Shown: positions 1-8,779, counted from the first letter of the stretch. The stretch: 64,000 bases of DNA from Flavobacterium celericrescens (GCF_011392075.1 NZ_JAAJBV010000009.1:24468-88467); one strand, 5' to 3'. Numbers and translations are program-made. The notes: generated from the letters alone by a model not told the origin.

Positions 1-407
1 CAATTTCTAGTGGGCAAGATTTAGAACTTTGGACAAAAATTGGTATCAAACATAAAGTAGCTATTAATAACACAATTTCTGCTATTTATCATTTTGAAAC
101 ACCAAATTCATTAGCAAAGACAGCAATTACAAAAAAAACATTGATGGATTTTTCTCAGTTTTTAACTGCTGAAAAAGAAAATAAAAGCTTGAAAGAATTT
201 TTAGATATTCATCGTTTAGAATATGCCTTACAATATAGAATTGCTGGTGATATTGAAAATTCCAAAAACTTTTTAAAAAATATTACTTCAAATATTCCTC
301 TGAAGACAAAAATTTTACTTTCAATACCAAGTTTTGTTTTGCGTTTACTATTAAAAACAAAACATCTATTAAAAAAATATGGTGTTGATTTTACAGTCTA
401 TCACTAA
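1..407 (+). CDS. Glycosyltransferase family 2, C-terminal part (5' truncated by window edge)
   Basis: The reading frame is open from base 3 to the TAA at 405-407, so the start lies outside the window; the in-frame TTG/ATG near 141 is internal. The visible 134 residues begin with a GEDLxLW-like stretch (SSGQDLELW, then a KVAINNTISAIYHF segment), which in GT-A family 2 enzymes is the end of the catalytic domain. A basic, helix-rich tail follows. It would transfer a sugar from a nucleotide donor during surface polysaccharide assembly. The neighbouring sugar ketoisomerase and two other glycosyltransferases fit this. Its stop overlaps the convergent downstream gene by 3 bases. The substrate cannot be read from the sequence. 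Confidence 0.72.
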   Translation, partial: ISSGQDLELWTKIGIKHKVAINNTISAIYHFETPNSLAKTAITKKTLMDFSQFLTAEKENKSLKEFLDIHRLEYALQYRIAGDIENSKNFLKNITSNIPLKTKILLSIPSFVLRLLLKTKHLLKKYGVDFTVYH

Positions 408-808
408 GATTTGGACTCTTGAAATTCTTGAAATTCTCTGATATAATCCTCTTCAGAAAACACATCAGAAGCAATTACCAAACAAACCGCACCTGAAGAA
501 AAGTTTTTTAATTCGCGCCAAATGCCGTTAGTAATCAATAACCCCTGAAAAGGTTTGTTTAACGTAACTACATTTTCTTTTTGACCATCATTCAAAATAA
601 CATCAAAACTTCCTGAAAGCGCAATTAAAAATTCTTGTTGCTCAATATGTGAATGCCCACCTCGCTCGGCACCACTAGGTACATCATACAAATAATAAAC
701 GCGTTTAATTTCAAAAGGAACTACATTATTTTCAATAACCGAAAGATTGCCTCTTGGATCTTCGATTTTTGGAATGGATAATAATTTACAATTTTGTAGC
801 GTTGACAT
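404..808 (-). CDS. FdtA/QdtA-like sugar 3,4-ketoisomerase (cupin)
   Basis: A 134-residue cupin of the WxcM-like/FdtA family, which converts dTDP-4-keto-6-deoxyglucose to the 3-keto isomer on the way to 3-amino-3,6-dideoxyhexoses. Visible family features are DPRGNLSVIE near the N-terminus, the KRVYYLYDVP strand, the RGGHSH metal/active-site histidines, a DG turn after the cupin core, and the C-terminal EEDYIREF signature. I chose the ATG at 808 because an upstream extension to 850 would add 14 basic residues lying wholly inside the preceding gene. With this start the overlap is 23 bases, which suggests translational coupling to the glycosyltransferase. The dTDP-sugar substrate is inferred from the family. 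Confidence 0.82.
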   Translation of the reverse strand: MSTLQNCKLLSIPKIEDPRGNLSVIENNVVPFEIKRVYYLYDVPSGAERGGHSHIEQQEFLIALSGSFDVILNDGQKENVVTLNKPFQGLLITNGIWRELKNFSSGAVCLVIASDVFSEEDYIREFQEFQESKS

Positions 809-1604
809 AAGCTTTTTTACCTTTTTGTGCTTGTTTAAATAAATGAACAACTTCTGTAAAATTAATTTTACTTTGTTTTAAATCAAAAATCAATTTCAAA
901 GCTATCCAAAATAAATACATTTTACCAAAAATTCGATAAAAAACTGCACTTTGAGCAAAATAAATTTTCGAAATAGCGGTTTTATGCCCTGTAGTTACTT
1001 GCGAATGTGACAAAATTTGTTCTGGAACAAATCCAACTTTTAAACCACTTTTTATTACATCAGAAACAAAGATTGCTTCCTCGCCCATGTAGAAATTTGT
1101 TCCCAACCCAAAATTTTCATCAAATTTTATTGCTACTCTTTTTAAACTATTATTTTTAAAAACTAATTCAACAGAAGAAGTATTCAAAATTTCAAATTGC
1201 GATAATTTAGATTGAAATGTCGTAGGATATTTCTTAGCCAAATTACCTTTCCTGTTTAAAAATTGAAATCGAAAACCATCGAAATTTGTATGGGTATTAA
1301 ACGAATCTAAAATATTAGCCTCAAAATTTTGTTTAAAAATAATATCATCATCTGTAAAAATCAATAAATCTTTTGTTGCATTTTGAAGTGCTAAATTTCG
1401 ACTTTTCGATAAGCCCTTTTCAAACACATTAAAAACCTTTATCTTCTCATTATCAGAAACTAAAAATTTATTTTCATCCGTTTGATTAACGATTAAAATA
1501 TTGAATTGTGAAAAATCAGAAAACAAAAACATTGCTTCCAAAAAATCAAAATTGCTTTGATTCATGGTTGCAACTAATATTTCTATGTCTGATTTTTGAT
1601 ACAT
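786..1604 (-). CDS. Glycosyltransferase family 2
   Basis: A 272-residue GT-A glycosyltransferase. The N-terminus has the IEILVATMNQSN nucleotide-sugar-binding strand. A TDDD metal-binding motif (LLIFTDDDI) lies near residue 90, and an acidic GEEAIF segment near residue 175 matches the usual ED position. A C-terminal hydrophobic/basic helix may hold it to the inner membrane. The ATG at 1604 is preferred over the in-frame TTG at 1613; a TATCTTTG -7 element lies 26 bases upstream. The gene runs into the ketoisomerase with a 23-base overlap, so the two probably act in one O-antigen or capsule pathway. The sugar transferred is unknown. Confidence 0.8.
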   Translation of the reverse strand: MYQKSDIEILVATMNQSNFDFLEAMFLFSDFSQFNILIVNQTDENKFLVSDNEKIKVFNVFEKGLSKSRNLALQNATKDLLIFTDDDIIFKQNFEANILDSFNTHTNFDGFRFQFLNRKGNLAKKYPTTFQSKLSQFEILNTSSVELVFKNNSLKRVAIKFDENFGLGTNFYMGEEAIFVSDVIKSGLKVGFVPEQILSHSQVTTGHKTAISKIYFAQSAVFYRIFGKMYLFWIALKLIFDLKQSKINFTEVVHLFKQAQKGKKAYVNATKL

Positions 1605-1629
1605 TTTTAGCAATTATACTATATTTACA

Positions 1630-1637
1630 CAAAGATA
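1630..1637 (-). promoter_or_regulatory. Bacteroidota -7 promoter element (TATCTTTG) for the GT2/ketoisomerase pair
   Basis: On the minus strand TATCTTTG fits the TAnnTTTG consensus and sits about 26 bases before the ATG at 1604. No clear TTG -33 element is visible at the expected spacing, so the call rests on the -7 match and position. Confidence 0.55.
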
Positions 1638-1676
1638 GGAAATTAGAAATCAGAATTTAGAATTTAGGACTATTAC

Positions 1677-2816
1677 ATGAAAATACTTTTGATAGGCGAA
1701 TATAGTCGTTTACATAATTCTTTAAAAGAAGGATTGATGGCGCTTGGCCATGAAGTAACAATTGTGGGTTGTGGCGATAAATTCAAACAATTTCCAGTAG
1801 ATTTTTCTATTTATGCTCGAATTTGTAACGATAATAAAATTGCTAACTTTCTATTTAAAAGCATTCGAAAAGTAATTGGTTTTAACCTTGAAAAAATTGA
1901 AAAAGCTATTCGTTTTTATTTGCTTTTATCAAAATTGAACCATTATCAACATGTGCAATTAATCAATTCTGATGCACTAGAAACGTATCCGATTTTATCT
2001 CGTTTTTTGTATAAAAAATTATTCCAAAACATACAAAGTAGAAGTTTACTCGTTTGTGGTGATGAAACTCCTATCATAGATTATTTATTTAAAAAAGAGT
2101 TTAAATATTCCGTTTTAACACCTTATTTTGAAGACAATTCAATTGAAAAAGAATTTCAATTTCCGCTGAAATATAGGAATAAAAATTACAGAAAAACCTT
2201 CAATTGGCTTGTCAAAAATTGTCAAAACTTAATTACTTCTGACTTAGATTATGAAATTCCGATGCAAAAAATGGGGTTTCAAACCACGTTTATTCCCAAT
2301 CCAATAAATACTGATAAAATTACTTTTCAAAATATTGGAATTACTGATAAAATTGTAATTTTCCTGGGAATAAATCGCTTAAGTTATTCTAAAAAAGGAA
2401 TTATTTACTTTGAAAAAGCGTTGGAAATTATTCGAGAAAAATATGCCGATAAAATAGAAATTATTGTTTCCGAAAATCTACCGTACAGCGAATATATATC
2501 GACATACAATAGAGCACATATTTTATTAGATCAAGTATTTGCTTATGATCAAGGCTATAATGCACTGGAAGCTATGGCAAAAGGAAAAGTGGTTTTTACA
2601 GGTGCAGAAACAGAATTCTTGAATCAATATCAGTTACAAGCAGACGATGTTTGCATCAATGCTAAGCCAAATGAAAATGAAATAGCTAAAAAACTTTCGT
2701 TCTTAATCGAAGACCCAGAAAAAATCAACAAAATTTCTAAAAACGCTCGAAAATTTATAGAAAAAGAGCACGCTTATAAAATTATTGCTGAAAAGTATTT
2801 TACGAGTTGGAATTAA
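1677..2816 (+). CDS. Glycosyltransferase (GT-B fold, family 1/4 type)
   Basis: A 379-residue GT-B type protein. The N-terminal Rossmann half begins MKILLIGEYS and ends near residue 200. The C-terminal half has a KIVIFLGINR strand and a YNALEAMAKGKVV segment near residue 300, the position of the E-x7-E donor-binding motif of GT4-like enzymes, followed by a Glycos_transf_1-type end. It lies divergently from the GT2 and ketoisomerase genes and is probably part of the same surface-glycan cluster. The match to GT4 is diverged, and only one of the usual two glutamates is obvious. No clear promoter was seen in the 72 bases between the divergent starts other than the one assigned to the minus strand. 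Confidence 0.75.
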   Translation: MKILLIGEYSRLHNSLKEGLMALGHEVTIVGCGDKFKQFPVDFSIYARICNDNKIANFLFKSIRKVIGFNLEKIEKAIRFYLLLSKLNHYQHVQLINSDALETYPILSRFLYKKLFQNIQSRSLLVCGDETPIIDYLFKKEFKYSVLTPYFEDNSIEKEFQFPLKYRNKNYRKTFNWLVKNCQNLITSDLDYEIPMQKMGFQTTFIPNPINTDKITFQNIGITDKIVIFLGINRLSYSKKGIIYFEKALEIIREKYADKIEIIVSENLPYSEYISTYNRAHILLDQVFAYDQGYNALEAMAKGKVVFTGAETEFLNQYQLQADDVCINAKPNENEIAKKLSFLIEDPEKINKISKNARKFIEKEHAYKIIAEKYFTSWN

Positions 2817-2952
2817 ATTCATTTAACATATTGATTAGGTTTATTTAACAATATTCCTCAAAATTTGATGAATAGTAGTGTTAAAAAGAAAAAAAATTTG
2901 GTTAATAACCGTTTTTATCATACTTTTAACTTGTTATAAAACTTATAAGCCT

Positions 2953-3648
2953 ATGAAGTTGAATTGTATTGTTGTAGATGATAGTGCTATCCAAAGAATT
3001 ACTATCACAAAGCTAGTAAACGAATCAACCTTATTGAACTTGATTGGTGATTTCGCAAATGCTTTAGAAGCTAAAAATTGTATTAATAATAATACGATTG
3101 ATTTGATATTTCTAGACATTGAAATGCCTTTAATCAACGGATTTGACTTATTAGATGGATTAAAAACTAAACCTCAAATTATATTTATTACTTCAAAAGC
3201 TGATTATGCTGTTAAAGCTTTCGATTATGAAGCTACAGATTTTCTTCAAAAACCAATTTCAAAAGAACGTTTTACTAAAGCAGTAAAAAAAGCCACTGAA
3301 TTACACGCACTTCGCTATGAAAATCATGAAGAACAAGGTGAAAGTATTGTAATTAAAAGCAATCTAAAAAAGCTAAAAGTTTATGTTTCAAGAATTAAAT
3401 GGATTGAAGCTTATGGCGATTATATCAAAGTAGTTACTGATGATGAAAGTCATTTAGTTTTATCAACTATGAAAGGTTTTGAAAAAGAACTTCCACCAGG
3501 TAAATTCATTCGAGTACATAAATCATACATTATCAACTTGGATCGAGTTGAAAAATTCAATAGCAAATTTGCTGAAATTGGAACTACAAAAATTCCATTG
3601 AGCAGAAATAAGAAAGAAGAAATTGTAAAAGCAATTGAAAATTCTTAA
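2953..3648 (+). CDS. LytTR-family DNA-binding response regulator
   Basis: A 231-residue two-domain regulator. The N-terminal receiver domain shows the acidic pair D9-D10, the phosphoacceptor D55 in FLDIEMP, and a conserved lysine in FITSKADYA. The C-terminal LytTR domain contains IKWIEAYGDYIKV and the typical FIRVHKSYIINLDRVE signature. The ATG at 2953 is chosen over the GTG at 2878, because the extra 25 residues would place a hydrophobic segment before the receiver domain. No histidine kinase is adjacent, so it looks orphan here; in Bacteroidota such regulators usually pair with a distant LytS/YehU-type kinase. The stop overlaps that of convergent priA within TTAA. Confidence 0.9.
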   Translation: MKLNCIVVDDSAIQRITITKLVNESTLLNLIGDFANALEAKNCINNNTIDLIFLDIEMPLINGFDLLDGLKTKPQIIFITSKADYAVKAFDYEATDFLQKPISKERFTKAVKKATELHALRYENHEEQGESIVIKSNLKKLKVYVSRIKWIEAYGDYIKVVTDDESHLVLSTMKGFEKELPPGKFIRVHKSYIINLDRVEKFNSKFAEIGTTKIPLSRNKKEEIVKAIENS

Positions 3649-6095
3649 TACACATCTACATTTATTGTAACCTTAATAGAACGATACTGCGGAATAGCCT
3701 CAAAACTGTTTCGCATTTTGTTTATGATTGTTTTTGTTTGTCCTAAATTTGAATTCACAGGAATTTTCACCATAATTGTTCTTATATATTCATTACGAAT
3801 TCTATTAATTGCTGGTTCTTCCGGACCTAAAACAGGGATTGGTAAATTTTGGGTCAATACGTTGTAAAACCAAAGCGAACCTTCTTTCAACTTATCAAAA
3901 TCACGATGTTTTAAAGTCAACTTTATCAAACGATAGAAAGGCGGATATTTAAAATTCTGGCGCTCATAAATTTGCTCTTTATACATTCCTGCATAATCAT
4001 TACCTAAAACCTGCTGAATGGTGTTATGAAAAGGATTAAATGTTTGAATTAACACTTTTCCTTTCTTTTCTGAACGTCCTGCCCTACCCGAAACTTGTGT
4101 CATCATTTGAAAAGCTCTTTCGTAAGCTCTAAAATTAGGCTGATTTAACAAATTATCAGCATTTAGAATTCCAACTAAGGTTACATTGTCAAAATCCAAG
4201 CCTTTGGCAAGCATTTGAGTTCCTACCAAAACATCAATTTCACTATTTTTAAACGAATCAATTATTTTTTCAAAACCAAATTTACCTCGAGTGGTATCTT
4301 GATCCATTCGTCCAATGTTTTTCTCAGGAAAAAGCGTCTTCAATTCCATTTCGATTTGCTCAGTTCCAAAACCTTTGGTAGTTAAATCAACTGATTGACA
4401 ACTATGACAATGCGTAGGATTTGCAATTGAATAACCACAATAATGACAACGCAATTGATTTTTGAATTTGTAATACGTCAAACTCACATCGCAACTTGGA
4501 CAATGTGGCACATGACCACACGTCATACATTCCACATAAGGTGAAAATCCTCTACGGTTTTGAAACAAAATAACTTGCTCACCATTAGACAACGTTTCGG
4601 TAATTGCTTCCAGAAGTTCGTCTGAAAAATGCCCGGTCATTCTTTTTCTAAAATACTTATCTTTTATATCAATTAACAAGATTTCAGGCAAAACCACATT
4701 TCGAAAACGTACTTTTAATTCGGTTAAACCGTATTTTTTGGATTGTACATTATAAAAAGATTCTAAACTTGGAGTCGCACTTCCTAAAAGCACTTTGGCG
4801 TTATGTTGCTTTGCTAAAACGATAGCTGCATCACGTGCATGATAGCGTGGAGCTGGATCGTGTTGTTTATAGGTTTGCTCATGTTCCTCATCTACAATTA
4901 TACACCCTAAATTTGAAAACGGCAAAAACAAAGCACTTCTAACACCAATAACCACTTTAGCTTTTGGCGAATTTTCTAATACTTGATTCCAAACTTCAAT
5001 ACGTTCATTATTGGAATATTTTGAATGAAAAACAGCAACTTCGTTTCCAAAATAAGCTGTTAATCTTTGGACTAACTGTGTAGTTAAAGCAATTTCAGGC
5101 AGCAGAAATAAAACTTGTTTATCTTGTTGCACATATTGTTCTAAAAGTTTGATGTAAATTTCTGTTTTTCCAGAAGCTGTAACGCCTTGTAATAAATTTA
5201 CATCAAAATTCTTAAAATTAGTTTGAATACTATCAAAAGCTTTTTGCTGTGGTGCACTCAACTTGAAATGACTATCATCTTCTTTATCGAAAGTGACTCT
5301 ATCTTGTGCGATATAATATTCTTCGAAAATGGTTTTGTCTACTAAAGATTTTACAATTGCAGCTGAGCTTCCAGAAGTTTCGATTAGTTTTTTTACTGAA
5401 ATGGGTGCTTTCTCTCGTGCTTGTAATTGGAAATAATGTAATACCAATTCGCGTTGCTTTTTTGCTTTGGATAATACTTCTAATAATTCGGCTAATTTAT
5501 CTTGTTGTAGAAATTCATCCTGTAATTTGATGTAGCGAACTAATTTCGGTTTGTATTGTTCCGAAATTTCTTCTTGCAACACTAAAGCTCCTTTTGCTAA
5601 CAATCGATTGATGATTGGGAAAACCGTTTTCTTTCCCAAAATTTTAATCACATCTTGAACTGTAATTGATGATTGACTTTTTAAGGCTTCCAAAATCAAA
5701 TATTCGTCATCTTTTAAGTCATTTGCATCGATTTCAAGGTTTTCTTTAGCCGAAATAATGGTTTCGCTTTCTAAAATATACCCAGAAGGCAACGCACTTC
5801 TAAATACTTCTCCCAACGAACACATATAATAAGAAGCAATCCATTTCCAATGTTCTATTTGGAATGAATTAACTACTGGTTTTTCATCTAAAATCTGATG
5901 AATTTCTTTGGCTTGATATAATTGTGGTGGCGTATTATTTTTTTCTAGAACTAATGCGGTATAAATCTTAGTTTTTCCAAACGGCACAGCTACTCGCATT
6001 CCCACTTGAATGTAGTTAAATTCTGCTTCCGAAACCTGATAAGTAAAGGTTTTTGAAACCGCCAATGGCAAAACGACTTCGATAAAATACAACAT
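3645..6095 (-). CDS. priA: Primosomal protein N' (replication restart helicase PriA)
   Basis: An 816-residue 3'-5' DNA helicase that reloads the replisome at stalled forks. Visible parts in order are: the 3'-binding domain beginning LYFIEVVLPLAV, Walker A (GVTASGKTEIY), the DEEH box followed by YKQHDPAPRYHARD, the PriA zinc-binding region with four CxxC/CxxC-type cysteine pairs (CMTCGH, CPSC, CHYC, CHSC), and motif VI QVSGRAGR. The start at 6095 is chosen because the 29-residue extension to 6182 is hydrophobic, crosses a terminator and is not part of the family. A TATATTTG element ends 5 bases before this ATG, suggesting a very short or absent leader. Confidence 0.96.
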   Translation of the reverse strand: MLYFIEVVLPLAVSKTFTYQVSEAEFNYIQVGMRVAVPFGKTKIYTALVLEKNNTPPQLYQAKEIHQILDEKPVVNSFQIEHWKWIASYYMCSLGEVFRSALPSGYILESETIISAKENLEIDANDLKDDEYLILEALKSQSSITVQDVIKILGKKTVFPIINRLLAKGALVLQEEISEQYKPKLVRYIKLQDEFLQQDKLAELLEVLSKAKKQRELVLHYFQLQAREKAPISVKKLIETSGSSAAIVKSLVDKTIFEEYYIAQDRVTFDKEDDSHFKLSAPQQKAFDSIQTNFKNFDVNLLQGVTASGKTEIYIKLLEQYVQQDKQVLFLLPEIALTTQLVQRLTAYFGNEVAVFHSKYSNNERIEVWNQVLENSPKAKVVIGVRSALFLPFSNLGCIIVDEEHEQTYKQHDPAPRYHARDAAIVLAKQHNAKVLLGSATPSLESFYNVQSKKYGLTELKVRFRNVVLPEILLIDIKDKYFRKRMTGHFSDELLEAITETLSNGEQVILFQNRRGFSPYVECMTCGHVPHCPSCDVSLTYYKFKNQLRCHYCGYSIANPTHCHSCQSVDLTTKGFGTEQIEMELKTLFPEKNIGRMDQDTTRGKFGFEKIIDSFKNSEIDVLVGTQMLAKGLDFDNVTLVGILNADNLLNQPNFRAYERAFQMMTQVSGRAGRSEKKGKVLIQTFNPFHNTIQQVLGNDYAGMYKEQIYERQNFKYPPFYRLIKLTLKHRDFDKLKEGSLWFYNVLTQNLPIPVLGPEEPAINRIRNEYIRTIMVKIPVNSNLGQTKTIINKMRNSFEAIPQYRSIKVTINVDVY

Positions 6096-6099
6096 AGAA

Positions 6100-6107
6100 C
6101 AAATATA
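6100..6107 (-). promoter_or_regulatory. Candidate -7 element (TATATTTG) for priA, possibly leaderless
   Basis: TATATTTG on the minus strand fits TAnnTTTG exactly and ends only 4 bases before the priA ATG. With a start site 4-8 bases downstream, the transcript would begin at or within the start codon. No TTG -33 partner is obvious, so this is tentative. Confidence 0.4.
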
Positions 6108-6165
6108 GTTTGAAAAAGAGAATAGAGAAAAGAAAATAGAAAAAAGATGCCTAGTTTCATTCAAT

Positions 6166-6196
6166 AAAAAAAGCGCCCTCAATGAGAACGCTTTTA
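6166..6196 (-). terminator. Intrinsic terminator of the nadC-yihY-chalcone-isomerase-like operon
   Basis: Read on the minus strand, AAAAGCGTTCTC pairs with GAGGGCGCTTTT (12 bp including two G-U pairs) around a 3-base ATT loop. It is followed by a run of T. It lies 22 bases past the stop at 6218 and separates that operon from priA. Confidence 0.85.
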
Positions 6197-6217
6197 CTAT
6201 TATTTATGTGTATGGAA

Positions 6218-6781
6218 TTATTTTCCTAACATTTCGTTTTTCAAATCTGCATCTGCTGGTTTATCACATAACCAAATTCCGAATAACGCTTTTTTGAAAT
6301 CGTGTCCTTCGATAGTTCCTTTTTTAACACCATTTTTATACACTACAATTCCTTCATTTGGAACATTAATGATAATAAAAATATCGCCTTTTTTAATTTC
6401 TTCTTTAAAGAAACCTTTGAATTTATCAATTTTAGCTTTTAAAGGTGCCGTTTTTTTGTTAGTCGAATTTTCAAAACCTTCATTAATAGCAGAAACCATT
6501 TTATCTGAAGTAATCATTCCTGAAATAATATTTAATTTTATTGCTCCAGCTTCTTTACTATCTATGATGTCTTTTGCACTTGAACTCTTTTTTGGTAAAT
6601 ATAAAGAACCGACATACAAATCAATCCACATTTTTTCTCTTGTACCCGCTCCGTTTAAAACCAAATTTTGCCCTTCTAAAGACATTTTACCATCCACTTT
6701 AACTCCTGAAACAGTTTCTTGTGCATTAACCGAAAATGTGGTTGCAATAAGAACTAAAAATGTAATAATTTGTTTTCTCAT
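6218..6781 (-). CDS. Secreted chalcone-isomerase-like protein
   Basis: A 187-residue protein with a clear Sec signal peptide (MRKQIITFLVLIATTFSVNA, cleaved before QE). The mature part matches the bacterial chalcone-isomerase-like family (CHASRI/Chalcone_3): LVLNGAGTREKMWIDLYVGSLYLP near the N-terminus, a central GFENST-type helix, and KKALFGIWLCDKPAD at the end. Bacterial members are periplasmic or outer-membrane associated and have no proven chalcone isomerase activity. It is the third gene of an operon after nadC and yihY, 21 bases past yihY, and is closed by a strong terminator. Its role here is unknown; a lipid or ligand-binding role is only a guess. Confidence 0.8.
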   Translation of the reverse strand: MRKQIITFLVLIATTFSVNAQETVSGVKVDGKMSLEGQNLVLNGAGTREKMWIDLYVGSLYLPKKSSSAKDIIDSKEAGAIKLNIISGMITSDKMVSAINEGFENSTNKKTAPLKAKIDKFKGFFKEEIKKGDIFIIINVPNEGIVVYKNGVKKGTIEGHDFKKALFGIWLCDKPADADLKNEMLGK

Positions 6782-6802
6782 AATAATTTGTTTTAAATTT
6801 TG

Positions 6803-7726
6803 TTAAATATATAAATTTTTTCTTTTTAATTTAGAAATAGTTGCATTTAGTTCGAAACCTAATAATAAAACCATGCAGTTAATCCAGATGTAAAACATTA
6901 ATACAAGAAGTGTACCAATTGAACCATACAATTCGTTATAACGGGCAAACTTTTCGACATAGACACCAAAAATATAAGAAGAAATAATGATTAAAATGGT
7001 CGTAAAAACCGCACCATAACTAATAAATGACATTTTTGAAGTTTCTTTGGTTCCAAATTTATACAAAATGGCTGTCGTTATTAAAATCATTAAAACAACG
7101 AAACCATACCTACTCCATTCAACCAAATAAACATCGTTTACATAACCGCTAACATTGATTTTATGAATGATAATTTCAGAAATTACGATAGCAGAAACGG
7201 TAATAATTAAAATCAAAGAAAGTGAAAGTGCTATTGCTAATGATATAAAATACTGTCTAAAAAATCCTCGTGTTAATGTAATGTGCTCAGACATTTCAAA
7301 ACCACCTAAAATAGCATTGATTCCATTAGTCATTAATAATATTGACAACACAAAACCTGACGACAACAATCCTTGATGACTATTATTCATAATATCACTA
7401 ATAATTTGAGCAATTGCATCATATGTATTAGGCGGAACTCCTTCTTCTACGAATTGTAAAAAATCTTTTTGAAAATTTTCTAACGGAATATAGGGAATTA
7501 AATTCAAAATAAATAAAGCGAATGGAAACAAAGCCATAAAGAAACTAAATGCTACCGCACTGGCTCTGTATGAAAATGCTCCTTTAAAAATTCCAATTAC
7601 ATACAATTCCAAAATATCGTACAAAGAAAGTCCTTCAAACGATTTTGGTTTTATAGTTTTCCCAAAAGCAACTAATTGCTTAACAACTGGAATTTTATTG
7701 AGTTTATTTTCAATTTCTTCTGACAT
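6803..7726 (-). CDS. YihY/virulence factor BrkB family inner-membrane protein
   Basis: A 307-residue integral membrane protein of the YihY/UPF0761 family. After a soluble N-terminus comes the family signature FKGAFSYRASAVAFSFFMAL (with conserved R-A-x-A-x-A-F), then about six hydrophobic helices. The YGSIGTLLVLMFYIWINCMV stretch near residue 275 is the second typical motif. Earlier literature called the family RNase BN, which was a misassignment; the transported or bound substrate is not known. The ATG at 7724-7726 directly touches the TAG of nadC with no gap, so translation is probably coupled. Confidence 0.88.
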   Translation of the reverse strand: MSEEIENKLNKIPVVKQLVAFGKTIKPKSFEGLSLYDILELYVIGIFKGAFSYRASAVAFSFFMALFPFALFILNLIPYIPLENFQKDFLQFVEEGVPPNTYDAIAQIISDIMNNSHQGLLSSGFVLSILLMTNGINAILGGFEMSEHITLTRGFFRQYFISLAIALSLSLILIITVSAIVISEIIIHKINVSGYVNDVYLVEWSRYGFVVLMILITTAILYKFGTKETSKMSFISYGAVFTTILIIISSYIFGVYVEKFARYNELYGSIGTLLVLMFYIWINCMVLLLGFELNATISKLKRKNLYI

Positions 7727-8587
7727 CTAATCAATTGCTTTTAAACTTAAATCCATATTATACACCGAATGCGTTAAAGCTCCCGAAGAAATATAATCAA
7801 CACCACACTCCGCATAGTTACGAATAGTTTTTTCGTTAATATTTCCCGAAGATTCTGTCAATGATTGATTTCCAATCATTTCCACTGCTTTTTTAGTAGT
7901 TTCGTAATCAAAGTTATCTAATAAAATACGATAAACTCCTCCACTACTTAAAATTTGCGCTACCTCATCTAAATTTCTGGCTTCAACAATAATTTTCAAA
8001 TCCTTGTTCTGATCAACTAAATATTGTTTTGTTTTAGCAATAGCTTGCGGAATACCACCTGCAAAATCAATATGATTGTCTTTTAACATAATCATATCAT
8101 ATAAAGCAAATCTATGATTTTCGCCACCTCCAATTTTTACTGCCCATTTCTCAATAGCACGAATTCCTGGCGTAGTTTTACGAGTATCTAATATTTTTGT
8201 TTGAGTTCCTGCTAATAAATCAACAAACATTTTAGTCTTTGTTGCAATAGCACTCATTCGTTGCATCGAATTTAAAACCAAACGTTCTGCTTTCAGTATA
8301 GACTGCGAACTTCCAGAAACGTGAAAAACTACATCTCCATATTTTACTGTTTCGCCATCATTGATAAATGTTTCTACTACCATGCCTTTATCTACATAAT
8401 CGAATATCATTTTGGCAAATGCTACACCGGCAATAATTCCATTGTCTTTAACTAACAACTTTGCCTTACCTTCTGCTGTTACTGGAATACATGCTAACGA
8501 ACTATGATCGCCATCGCCAACATCCTCACGAATAGCGTTGCTTATAATGAGTTCTAATTCTTTTTGAAACTGTGCTTCTGAAATCAT
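7727..8587 (-). CDS. nadC: Nicotinate-nucleotide pyrophosphorylase, carboxylating (quinolinate phosphoribosyltransferase)
   Basis: A 286-residue cytosolic enzyme that converts quinolinate and PRPP to nicotinate mononucleotide, CO2 and pyrophosphate in de novo NAD synthesis. Key motifs are DTRKTTPG (134-141), GGGENHR (153-159), MLKDNH (167-172) and the ISSGALTHS phosphate-binding turn near the C-terminus. The length is normal for the family. It is the first gene of a three-gene operon with yihY and the chalcone-isomerase-like gene. A near-match TACATTAG lies upstream on the minus strand, but I do not regard it as a firm promoter. Confidence 0.95.
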   Translation of the reverse strand: MISEAQFQKELELIISNAIREDVGDGDHSSLACIPVTAEGKAKLLVKDNGIIAGVAFAKMIFDYVDKGMVVETFINDGETVKYGDVVFHVSGSSQSILKAERLVLNSMQRMSAIATKTKMFVDLLAGTQTKILDTRKTTPGIRAIEKWAVKIGGGENHRFALYDMIMLKDNHIDFAGGIPQAIAKTKQYLVDQNKDLKIIVEARNLDEVAQILSSGGVYRILLDNFDYETTKKAVEMIGNQSLTESSGNINEKTIRNYAECGVDYISSGALTHSVYNMDLSLKAID

Positions 8588-8727
8588 ATGCTATAATTGA
8601 ACTGCTAATGTAAGAATTCCTTTGTTGTTTTAAAAATTTATAAAATGATAAATCACTCATTATACCAAGATAATTTCAGTTTAGTATATTCAAAAAAAAC
8701 ATATTTTTAAATAAAAACGATTTTACC

Positions 8728-8743
8728 CCCTAAAAAAATAGGG
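8728..8743 (+). promoter_or_regulatory. Inverted repeat CCCTA-N6-TAGGG upstream of glnN
   Basis: A perfect 5-bp inverted repeat (CCCTA, six A, TAGGG) in an otherwise AT-rich spacer. It lies about 28 bases upstream of the TATATTTG element and about 75 bases before the glnN ATG. Its GC-rich arms stand out locally. Position and symmetry suggest an operator for a nitrogen- or glutamine-responsive regulator, but the protein is not identified. Confidence 0.45.
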
Positions 8744-8771
8744 TATAATTTATTATTTGACTAAATATTAT

Positions 8772-8779
8772 TATATTTG
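8772..8779 (+). promoter_or_regulatory. -7 promoter element (TATATTTG) of glnN
   Basis: An exact TAnnTTTG match followed by C, 40 bases before the glnN start codon. A TTTG at 8756-8759 lies upstream, but at 12 bases it is closer than the usual 19-base spacing. Confidence 0.55.

Noticed and set aside
2878..2952. Extended start (GTG) of the LytTR regulator
   Set aside because: It adds a hydrophobic segment before a cytosolic receiver domain; the ATG at 2953 gives the normal family N-terminus.
6096..6182. Extended start of priA at 6182
   Set aside because: It crosses an intrinsic terminator and the candidate promoter and adds 29 non-family residues.
6294..6806. 170-codon open frame opposite the chalcone-isomerase-like gene
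   Set aside because: It is a shadow of a well-supported gene with a signal peptide and terminator; no recognisable product.
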